Below are positions 35,137 to 45,300 of a stretch of 64,000 nt of DNA, piece after piece. The position numbers and the translations under genes were made by a program. The stretch comes from Xiphydria camelus (Eukaryota; Arthropoda; Insecta; Hymenoptera; Xiphydriidae). Below the pieces are notes generated by a model. That model saw only the letters and a program-made list of their open reading frames with translations, did not search any database and was not told the origin of the DNA. Each line of letters begins with the position of its first letter. Within the stretch, counting starts at the first letter, position 1. Where the stretch lies: contig OY783198.1 in the NCBI GenBank assembly GCA_963678675.1, forward strand, positions 2,423,001-2,487,000. The letters run 5' to 3'.

Positions 35137-37863
35137 TTATTTTTCCATAAATTCCGACTCCAACAGCTTGAGCTCCGTCTTTCCGGGACCGATGGTTGCG
35201 AAGCTGGTATCGAACGGATCGATATCTTCACCGAAGGACGGCTCCTTGTCCAAATAAGGCGTCAGGACCTTCGCTCCCGAATCCTGTCCTCCGAGACTGA
35301 GAATGTCCGTTGTCTCGCCGGCGCGCGGGTCGAAATCTTGTTCCTCTTCGAGGACCGGTGGTACCACCTGCACGTTCGATCTCGCAGGTGCGACAGGCTT
35401 GACCGGCAGCTGAGGTGGCTCCCTGACCTGGCTCAACTCGTTCTCCAGCAATTTCAACTCCGCCTTCCCCGGAGGAAGATTGGCAGCGATGGACGTGTCA
35501 AACGGATCCCTGTAATATATCTCTTCGTCTTCTTCCCGCACCTTGGACTCGACTCTGGGTGTCAAGGCTTTAGCATTGACCTCGACTTCGGCGTCCAGCA
35601 GACTCTCCTGCCTCGTCGCAATCGATTTCCTTCCCCTCGTTTTGCTCGTCTCGACGTTGTTGACGTTCAAGTCCTTCGGTCTGGCGGTGACGACGGAGAA
35701 TTCGGAGAATCGTCTGCGTTGAGTCGACGCCTCGGCTCTTGGATCGAAATCGTGATCGCTCAAACTGTGCGGCAACTTCGTCTCCTGCTTCAACAACTCC
35801 GACTCTATCAATTTCAGTTCCGTCTTACCAGGGGTGACTTTGGAGACAAAGCTGGTGTCGAAAGGATCTACTTCAGCCTCCTCGACCTCCGCTTCCGGCA
35901 GACTCTCTTCTAAAGATTTCTGAGAATAGTAGGGCGTCAGTGGTTTCGACGGTATCGCCTTTTCTTCTTCCGAAGTCTTCAGTAAATCCGGACGTTGCGA
36001 CGGCGTGGGTAGTTCGAAGGCGACGTTTTTGGCGGGGTTCAAACCGAGATTTTCAGGTCTGGAAAACTTGCGACTCCTACCGGCTTGCTTCACCGAATCG
36101 TTCTCTTCCAGCTTTTCCTCTTCCTCAAAGTTCACCTGGAAGTTAGGCTTGACGGGCGGCGCGGGCCTCTTCGGTGCGACCTTCGGAGCCTTCTCGTCCT
36201 TTCTCGGATCGAATTCGTCGTCGAACAGAGAATCCTCGGCATCGACGGTGACCGCTGGTGTTTCTCCCAAAAGTTCCTTTTCCAGAAACTTGAGTTCGGT
36301 CTTGCCGGGGGGTAATTCCTGCACGGAAGAAGTGTCGAAAGGGTCGACGTAAATGATCTCCTCCTCTGGTGCTATGGGTTCGTCCGTCAGCTGACCCAAG
36401 TCCGTAACAGAGCCCCCTAAAAGGTCCTTTTTAGCAGGTTCCAAACTCCCGCCGAGATTATCTTCCCCCTCCTCGCTCTCCTCCTTTATCAATCCCGTCT
36501 CGTAATCTCGATGGAGCCCGGCAGGATCCGTCAGAGAAATAGAAACTTCGGAAACCGGCAACTCTTCCAACTCCTTCTCGATGAACTTCAATTCCGTTTT
36601 CCCGGGAAGTAAATTGTCGGCAAAGGTGGTGTCGAAAGGATCCTCCTCGTCGACGAAAGTGGCAGCTTCGAAGCTAGCTTCGATTATTTCCGTCTGAAAG
36701 TCTCCGATGCCTTCTTCGGGTTCCTTGGCACCGAAGGGATCGTCAGCCTCCTCCAGAAGCACCGGCTCGACGGAGGCGGCGCTCAGATCAAACTCCGCAT
36801 CGTCCAAGTCCGGAATCTCCTCTAAGATCGTCTTCTCCTTCAGTACCTCGAACTCCGAGATGTCCAAGGGCGCGATTTCCGTCTTCTTCGCGAGGTTATC
36901 CTCGATTTCGGGTGTCACGGATCTCGGAAGGACTGGAGGGAGCTTCGCGAGGTCGATGGGAACGTCTGGTAGGTCGGAGTCGTCGTCCAGAAGAGTTTTC
37001 CTGGTTTCTACGGGCTCCGGTGCGACGTTGGAAACGACTTCCTGCGGTTCTGCGCCTTCCTCGAACTCACCCAAGAGCAGATCTTCGGTGCCGCGTTGAC
37101 TCTTGCGTGGTCTTCCAATTTTACAGGTGCTCACGTGATCGATGCGACCGGAAAGAACCTCTACGGCGTTTCCCAAGCTCACGAGTTTATTGCCCTTCTT
37201 ATCGACGGTCTTGAGGACCTTATCGGCGCTGGTGGTATCGAAGGGATCGTCTCCAGTTTCCTGCTCGGTCGGACTCTCGGGTATGTAAGCTAATTGAACG
37301 TCGATATTCTGCAGTACATCCACGTAGGTCGTATCGAAGATGTCTTCTTCGGCGGAGTCTTCTTGATCATCCTCGTCTTCGGGTAGATCGAAGAAATTCT
37401 CTTCGAAGACTGGCGATTTATATTCTATGCGTTTCTTGCTTCCTCCCTGTTCGACCTCTTCGTCTTCGTCGTCTGATCCGCCGACAGGATTGCCGTCCTT
37501 GTCGAAGCCGACCCACTTCTTCGCCTGCTTCCTCGACTCGCTTAGCGCCGCTTCCTCGGTGGCTTTTTTCTTGTCTTCCAAAGGCGCTTTGCGCTGGAAG
37601 AAGGAAGTCGACTTGATGCGGTCTAGGTCGCCCTGGGTCTTCTTCAAGATCGAATCTACGCCCGCGGTGAGAGCCTCGAACTTCTTCCACTCATCGGAAC
37701 CGGCGCCGGCCGCTTCACCGGCCTCCGCGGCTTTCTGCTGGGCCTCCGCCCGTTCTTTTCGGTAACGCTCGAGCTCCTCGGGATCGAACTCGTCCTCTTC
37801 CGCCCCCTTCTTGCCCTTCTTCTGCTTTTTCTTTTTCTTCAGGCCCTTGGCTAGCTTGTGCAT
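35137..37863 (-). CDS. stnA: Stoned A, first cistron of stoned
   Basis: One uninterrupted frame of 908 residues. StnA works with StnB and the AP-2 adaptor in synaptic-vesicle recycling. The N-terminus is lysine-rich (KKKKKQKKGKKG) and followed by acidic sequence. The protein is hydrophilic, without membrane segments. It carries seven DPF motifs, typical AP-2 alpha-ear ligands. Five sit in a repeat of the form DPFDTS followed by PGKTELK and a Leu/Ile-Glu block (for example DPFDTSFATIGPGKTELK at residue 882); the last copy ends at the stop codon. Only one internal methionine exists, at residue 906 (EFMEK). The whole coding frame has seven internal ATGs in any frame. That favours ribosomes scanning on to stnB. 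Length is near the roughly 850 residues of the fly protein. The start ATG has A at -3 and follows several AG acceptors, so 5' UTR exons are probably upstream. Confidence 0.95.
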   Translation of the reverse strand: MHKLAKGLKKKKKQKKGKKGAEEDEFDPEELERYRKERAEAQQKAAEAGEAAGAGSDEWKKFEALTAGVDSILKKTQGDLDRIKSTSFFQRKAPLEDKKKATEEAALSESRKQAKKWVGFDKDGNPVGGSDDEDEEVEQGGSKKRIEYKSPVFEENFFDLPEDEDDQEDSAEEDIFDTTYVDVLQNIDVQLAYIPESPTEQETGDDPFDTTSADKVLKTVDKKGNKLVSLGNAVEVLSGRIDHVSTCKIGRPRKSQRGTEDLLLGEFEEGAEPQEVVSNVAPEPVETRKTLLDDDSDLPDVPIDLAKLPPVLPRSVTPEIEDNLAKKTEIAPLDISEFEVLKEKTILEEIPDLDDAEFDLSAASVEPVLLEEADDPFGAKEPEEGIGDFQTEIIEASFEAATFVDEEDPFDTTFADNLLPGKTELKFIEKELEELPVSEVSISLTDPAGLHRDYETGLIKEESEEGEDNLGGSLEPAKKDLLGGSVTDLGQLTDEPIAPEEEIIYVDPFDTSSVQELPPGKTELKFLEKELLGETPAVTVDAEDSLFDDEFDPRKDEKAPKVAPKRPAPPVKPNFQVNFEEEEKLEENDSVKQAGRSRKFSRPENLGLNPAKNVAFELPTPSQRPDLLKTSEEEKAIPSKPLTPYYSQKSLEESLPEAEVEEAEVDPFDTSFVSKVTPGKTELKLIESELLKQETKLPHSLSDHDFDPRAEASTQRRRFSEFSVVTARPKDLNVNNVETSKTRGRKSIATRQESLLDAEVEVNAKALTPRVESKVREEDEEIYYRDPFDTSIAANLPPGKAELKLLENELSQVREPPQLPVKPVAPARSNVQVVPPVLEEEQDFDPRAGETTDILSLGGQDSGAKVLTPYLDKEPSFGEDIDPFDTSFATIGPGKTELKLLESEFMEK

Positions 37864-38473
37864 CCTCTAAGAGCTACGGTGGTGTGGGGGAGGCCTCTAG
37901 AATCATTGAGGATATTCTTTTTCAATTCGAGAGAACCCGTCAACCGTTGATGAAAATAATTGGTGGCACTTGAACTCGCACGCGGTAATCGACAAAAATC
38001 GTAAATTACAGGACACGCGAAGGGTATCATCGAGCGCGGCTCGTTGAGACCCTTTGACGTTAAAAATCTCTGGAATGTAAACACTGACGTCAAGAATCCT
38101 ACTACGAAAGGAATCTATTTCCGTATACGCCTATATTTTTTAAAAGGAATGCGTGACGTCCAGAGGGATTGCTATAACATTTGCGAAAGCTCGCTTGAAT
38201 GAAGCTCTCGATTTGAACGGGTTACGTAGCTTTTCATCGATCGGTACCCAGTATGTGCTCGTCGCGTGTACGAGCGTATACACCTACGCGCGCATATCTG
38301 TACAGTGTGCTTATAAGATCTCAAAAAAGTATTGTGTAAAGCTTTTATATATTGTATCTCTCTCCAAATTCTTCCAAGTTCAAAACCAAAGTTTTTCTCG
38401 TTTATTTACGACATCGATTTCGAATATATAGTTTTTTATTAGTTGTAATATCAGAATAAATATATCCATTGCA

Positions 38474-38541
38474 GTCTCTCTCTCTCCCCCCCCCCCCCCT
38501 TTCTCTCTCCCACTCCCTCTCTCTGCCCCTCTCTCTCTCTA
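38474..38541 (+). repeat. CT- and C-rich low-complexity tract
   Basis: CT repeats interrupted by a run of 12-13 C. Confidence 0.85.
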
Positions 38542-41062
38542 CCATTTATGTAGTCTTAATCGGCTCTTAAGTTACACATTCACAAGTATGCATACTGTAT
38601 GCTCGATTGATAAGTGCAGAAGGAATGCTTACATGTGGCGAACGTCCGAAAAAAGAAAAAATTATTATCTCGTACACACATCGATTTGGCACGGAATCTT
38701 TGCCAGAAGTTGCCGGTCGACGAAAGACCGACGCACACATTTATAAAGTGTCCACGTTCGTACATATGTCTACGTAAAATGGCTGTACGTTCTGTACATA
38801 ATGAGCTTATAAATTCGCTCCGTATGCAGATTTGCATATTAATTGAATATTCCGCATTCCGTCTGGGGCGAAATGGCACGTTGCTGCACAGAGAAGTGAA
38901 ATCCCTCCGCCTATAGTCAGACATTCGATAGTCGCGCGGGACTCTTCTAAGAAAAAATAAATTGCAGCCTATACAGACGCATAAAATAGAAAATTTCTCT
39001 GTTTCAGAGTAGGTACTCGTTCCGTTAGAGACGCGGTTCGCTTCGGAACACCGGTTCACTCTACGTCAAACTTTTCAATCGATCCGAGCGTCACCGTGAG
39101 AGGGAGAAGGGTACGAACAGAGAGAGAGGGTCGTAATCTTTCTCTCAAAGCCGATGTCTTTACCCTCGTAAAGTTTTTGCGCCACACTTTACCCCACTCT
39201 TATGAAAGGAATTAATTATACGACTTCATGCCACTCGACCTGCAACCGAGACCCGTGTCTCGGATTTGCCTATCCAACAGGTTCATTGTGGGCGTACGAA
39301 ACGTGGGGAGGGTTGTCGCGGGTCAGCAGGGACACGCGTTTTCAATTTATTCGTCTTTCAATGCTTTGATCACCGGGGTACGAAATTGAAATCGATCCGA
39401 CATCGATCTCGGCGATGCTTCCATCCGAACAGGCGCCTCAAATAGTTGCCGGTCAACAGGAGCGCGCAATTTTTATCTTCGTCGTCGATGTTATCATCTC
39501 TGGCGACAAAATTTGACCTAGTTCGCGTTATCGGAAGAATTGACGAGCAGATACTATTTTGAGATTATTGATTGCAGCCGGGGGCTTTAGTTGAAAGGAG
39601 TGAGAGAGAAAAGACGAGGGATGAAGAGATTGAGCACGAATGAGAGTAAGAAAGAGAGAATCGAAGGCAGAGGGGACCGAGAAATCGCGTGTGCCTGACG
39701 TCTCGCGTATAGCAAACATTTAACTCGTACTTATATTTAGAAATCTCTGCTTACGCCCTCTCCCGCACTCGGTCTCGCTAAGAATGTCCGATTGAAAGAA
39801 TAGGCAATTCGTTCATCGGAGCGACGAGGAGAATTTCGAAAGATCCACGAACATTTTGATGATACGATCTATTTCAGCTTCGAGAGCAATTCTCGAAAGA
39901 TGCCTATAATATTAGATTTGTTCTTCTTCTCAAAAATAATTTCAACGTCTGACGAAAGTCTCGAATCGAATTGCGAGACTGTAGCAGGTGCACGCCGCGA
40001 TAGCTGGAATTTCCAAAAACGAAGATAATTGTTTGTGAAATGAATCGAATCGGTACCGCGGCAGCACGCTCCCCCGAAAGTCCGGTGATGAATTTATGCA
40101 CCCCTTTTTTCTATAACCACCGGTATTACGGGGGAATGTAGGGGTGATAGAGGTCGGCTGCGAATGATCGATGCGGAAGCTCCTAGTCGGGAAATTCTTC
40201 CGAGAAAAGACACTGTCCCGCTTAACCGGTGGAAAGGTTCATTTCTCTAGTTATATTCGGTACCGATAATTAGAGTTCGTTCGACGCGCGGATCGTCGGG
40301 GTGTCGTAATCGTTAAGTAGTGCGACCCGCGTAGTCACCGACGAGACGCGAGAATCATCGTTATCATCACTCGGGCGGGGGAGAAGGGTGTAAAGCTATC
40401 GGCACAAGGGTTGGCCAAGTCAATACTCACAATTCGAGCCTCATCAGCCACATTGGTTTGTTGCACATTTTTTTCGCGTCATCCCGAGCTTTCGGCCACC
40501 ATGGAATGAGCGAAAAAAACGGAGTACGAAGCACCGAGTAGAAAAAAATCGCGACTCTCTCTCTCTCTCCCGTTACACGCCCGTCCCCTTCACCGTCTGC
40601 CGAGAGGGAAAAACGATTTCTGAAACTCCCGAGGAGCCCTGAAGGCTCTGCTGAAAGCGGAGGCGACTCACCTCGTACTCCGGCCTGCGCTATTTCCAGC
40701 ATCGATCCGTTCCGCGCGGAGAGTGCGCACACCCCCGTCCCGAAGGAGGAGCGCATGTGTACAGTGGGTTCGAGAAATCACCCCTGATCGGAGATGCGAC
40801 GGAGAAGAGCGTCGCTACCGGTGAATGTCGAGTGCAAAGTAAGATATAGCATATGGATGCGTACAGTGCAAACTCCGGCGACGCCGGTCTCCCAGGAAGT
40901 CGCCGAACGACGCTTTTTCGTCTCTGTTTAATTTGTTTAACTTGCCCCATCCGTTTTCTCTCCTATGTATGAGTGTAACGCTTATAAGAACTCTAGGGGT
41001 GGATTGCGTACTCTTTCGAAAAATCCGCAGGTCGAAAATTAAAATGGGATAAAAGTCGCTTT

Positions 41063-41110
41063 CCCTCTAACGACGTCGCTCTTTCCCGAGATAGCGACGT
41101 CGCTGGAGGG
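41063..41110. other. GC-rich hairpin
   Basis: CGACGTCGCT pairs perfectly with AGCGACGTCG around a 12-nt loop, and outside a small internal loop CCCTC pairs with GAGGG. Function unknown. Confidence 0.45.
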
Positions 41111-42353
41111 ACAACCGTATGTTGACTAAAAGATATGCATCGCGAGATGTTATGACATGGAGAGGGTGAAAATGAGAAAAAAAATATTGTAAAAATGTAT
41201 GAAACATTCACGAATTCCGCAGATATATTTATGAAAGTTATCACCGATACAATAGGTTCATGTATTTCTAATTCTAATGGCACTGTTTTTTAAAATTAAT
41301 ATTACATTATTTTTAATGATTCAGCATTTATTATTTAATGTAGATGATGCTTCATTCTAAGCGGCTTTTGCTCTGAAAGCCTTAGAATTTTTCATGTAAT
41401 GTATTTTTAAATTAATTTATATCGGCGCGAGACTCTACCGAATTTCTTGATTTAATTTAGCTACGAATATGATCAGGGAAAAATTCAAATAAATTCAGAT
41501 CGTTCTGACGTTCTTCATACAGGATGACAAAACGGAAGTTCAAAATAAATGTGTCCCTCATTTCATTTGTTTCCTAAAGCGGAAACAAGTGTGGATTGTT
41601 TATAATATCCGGTACCACAGTTCGATCATCGTTAGGAATTATAATATGGCGACATCTCCCGACACCTCGTGGTTCCAATGATATTGTTTCCCATTTACAG
41701 ATGACACTGAATTTCAAGTCTATCTTCAATACTTAAAGTCCCAGTATTCCATCTTACTCGTAGTTCGTGCTTTTCCATCATTTTCCATTACATTTGGGCT
41801 TTGTCGCATTGAAAGTCGGAGTAAGTGCGAATTAATCATTATTAAGAAATGCTTTCCTGATCGATGTAGCTAAATTCAATCGTTGCGATCGCTAAAAAAT
41901 CTGAGAAGTGCCGTAATATTACCGATAAATGCGCGATATCGTTACGAACAAAAAATTTTGCGTAAAACGTGGCCGGACCATGTTTACCTCGTTAGAAACG
42001 GAGTAATGGCCGCAATGCGACAACGCTCGTAGTATCCGCGTTTCATGGGATCCGCGAACGTCTGTGACGCGTTCAATGGCATTTGAACCACGGAATTCCA
42101 CTCTGTCAAATAATTAGCTCGTCCAAAGAGAGGCCGCGCGGAACTTAAAGAGAAATACTAATCGGTCGAATTCGTCAAGCCGCGAACGCGTCGTCCATCG
42201 ATCAAACAACTCGCCGGAAGTTTTGAAACGCGATCGCGAACCGCCGCGCCGGTACTTAGACAGGCGTGCACATTTTTATTCGCCGGAACGTAATTGTGTA
42301 TCCGCAGGCTTCAGTATCCGAGTGATCTCAAAAACTGTGAAAAGAAGCTTACG

Positions 42354-45300
42354 ATGGATCAAGAGTCAAGACGTAAAGGACCCAGAAGTCCGAGTGCGGA
42401 TTCGGAGGAATCTTCCCATCGTAGAAGAGCGAGGAAGTACGACAGATCTCCGTCGCCCAGAAGATCCAGATATCGCCGATCGCGATCCAGAGACAGAAGG
42501 TCTCGTTCCAGTTCGAGGGACAGAAGGAGAAAGGAATCTGGCAGGAATCAAGAATGGAAGCAGCCGATTCCTATCACGCCGTCACAGAATCCTTCAGCTG
42601 CTTCTAACACTTCTACTGGCTACGTGCCGGCTGTTCATAATCAGTATCAGGTGTCGTATGGAAGAAATAATTTATTTTAATATCTTGTTGGAGTGTACAG
42701 TCTTAAAATTTAGAAACAGTGGCTATAGAACTATTAAAGACCCTGATTCTCGATTCAATCGTAATGCTAGAGAAATCAGTTTTTCTCAGCATTACTTTAA
42801 TTAAAATCGCGCTGTTATCAGATTGTAAAAATGGCAAAGTTTTTCTCTTATCTTTTTTATTTACACTAGCAGCAACTTATTTCCTGATTTCCCAGTTCCA
42901 TTTTCCATGGAATTTGTAAAAGTAATATCTTATTCTTTGTACAGGCCCCACCACCTCCAAATACGAGTCAACCTCCACCTCCGTTACCTGCGTACAATGC
43001 GGGTTACAATTACAACAACTACAATTATTCTCAGGGATACGACTACAGCTATCAGCAACCGGCAACTAACTATCGCAGTGTAAGTTAAATGGTCTCGAAA
43101 AATATCATAGAGCAGTGTAAAATTCGATCGGAAGAGCATTTTTCTCATCCGAGATGATGTCGTCTTCGGTCTATGATCGAAGATGCTAGAAATAGGAATG
43201 TAGCGTTTTTACCATTACGAAATATCGACGTGTCGCAATATTTTAATCTTGTAATACCATCAACGAAAGGACGAAAGAGTCGGATCTACGTTCTCTCGCT
43301 CATGGTCTGTTGCAAGACACACACCTCGTGTGACGTTAGAATTAAGTAAATCTGTAATATAGAAAAATGACAAGTCGCATAGATCGCGTTCGGTACGGTT
43401 ACACCGCCGTGACGTCCCTTTCTTTTTTGTTCTTTCGTACTTCGTTACACCGCAAAGTCAAGTGAAGTAAGTATCCGATACGCGCTATTTATTTCCTCAA
43501 AAACCAACTATGGAAACCGTTAGACATACGCGGACAGCTTGTTTCAACTTCAAGACTCTGCAATGTATTATCCAAAATCCTGATTTGAATGTGGAGTCAA
43601 AAAGGTAAGGGTTTGCAAGAATGCTGTTCGGGAACCTTGAAATGACTAAAGGTATTCATTTTATAGGGGTATCCGCCACCCAACTGGCAGGGAAATCAAG
43701 TACAGTATAACAGCCAGCAGGCACCACCTCTTCCTGCGCTGACCCCGCAACCGGACTCTTCGAGATCGGTCGATCCAGGACAATCTGGTTTGCCGCCGCC
43801 GTCTTTGCCAAGATCAGAAGATGTTAAAAAAGAAGGTGCGTAATCCGTCTAGAAAAGAAACACATGTACAATCTCATATCAACTGGGAGAAACTGCAATT
43901 CTGCAAACCCCAATTTCTGCATTTATTTGTACCCTGTCTACTCGAGAACCCTCTATTTGTCACGTATCTGCACGGTATCCAGCACTTTGAGTTTCGTGAA
44001 TTTTTTGATAATTCGTTGTTCGATCATTTGCAATTCATCGAGATTGTTGGCCACTTAGTCTTCCTCCGCTTTAACACGGTTCATGCGTGTCACACGTCTT
44101 GTAAGTTATCCTCAAATTCCCTTTCAATTGAACACCCAGCAGCGATCGCAGCTGAAGTGAAGCAACAGAAAGCTACACTGACTAAACAACGCGAGGAATA
44201 CATCAGGAAGTCGACCACGTTGCAACGCGAATTGGAAATTTTACGGCAGCAGTGCAACGAAATCGAACAGGAAGGCGGGCGAGAGAATACTCGCATCGTG
44301 AAGGAAAATCAAAAGCTGCAGGTAATTGAAGTAAGATATAGGAGAGTGAGTTAGCATTTTATACGATAAAACCGTATCACATCCGCTGCTTTAAATGGGT
44401 AATTTGGAAATTAGCATACTCGAGCAGCGAGTGGTATGGACAAGGTCATTACGGTTTGATTCTGAAACGAACGGAAGGAGTAACTTTACAAGAAATATTA
44501 CAGTAACTTTCGTAAACGCGAATGAAATGCTTCGTTTTTTTTTCGACTGTAGTTGTTAACGATTCTTTTTTCTGCGCAGATCGAAATACAGAACAAAATG
44601 AAGTCAATACACAACGTTATCGATATGCTGACAGGCATTATCGGAGATAAAGCTACGGTGGAAGACCTCAAGAGCAAATTTAAATTGGAAATTAATAAAC
44701 GTTCGAAAAGTCCGAAGGAAGACTTTCCCAAGGGAAAATCACAGACTCCCGACAGATCTTCCGCATCAGATTCGGATAAAGATTCCAAAGGTGAAAGGGA
44801 CAAGAGATCTTCCGAGGACACTAGACCCATGTATAATTTCGTGCACTACGATCCCGAAATGCATTGGTGTAAAGTCTGCGACATCTTCCCTAAAACGGCA
44901 AAGGAATACTTAAACCATCTTCACACCAATGAGCACAAAGAGGCTTGCTTGGTGAGTCATAAGAATTTCTTTACGCGCGATTTCGAACGGATCGCTCCAT
45001 TTTCTACGTATTAAATATTTGGGGTTCCGAAAGTAATTTTAAGAAATACATATCAAAGAAGGAATTTTGCTGTAGATTTAGGATTCGAACGGTTGGCTTT
45101 CCTTCTTTTAAAAACGTGGAAGTTTTAACATTCTTGTAGTCCTCACGCGGATGCACAAATGCACAGGTACACAGGTACAGACAAGCCAGTTGATATGCGT
45201 CGAGCGACTGTCGAGCCTGTTTCTTTTATATCGATAAGAACACGGCGAGACAGTCACCAGGACATGTGTTCCACTTTTTGGAACGTATCAATTGCCTTAC

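Larger units (their letters stand above)
37864..42353. other. Head-to-head intergenic region of stoned and the matrin zinc-finger gene
   Basis: Both flanking genes start towards this 4.5-kb gap, so promoters and 5' UTR exons of both should lie in it. A 3' splice site (TATCCGCAG, ending at 42,307) just before the zinc-finger ATG supports a 5' UTR intron there. A CT/poly-C tract is at 38,474-38,541. Hairpins occur at 41,063-41,110 (stem CGACGTCGCT) and 41,353-41,387. No coding exon recognised. Confidence 0.55.

Noticed and set aside
34943..37863. stnA and stnB as one gene broken by a stop or frameshift
   Set aside because: There is a tandem TAA TAA, a 191-base spacer and a strong-context stnB ATG. 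Both proteins have the lengths and N-termini of the separate fly proteins, so this is the normal dicistronic layout and not a pseudogene.
43836..44139. Open reading through intron 3 of the matrin zinc-finger gene
   Set aside because: The intron is 304 nt and the run-through frame differs from the upstream exon frame, so it is not coding.
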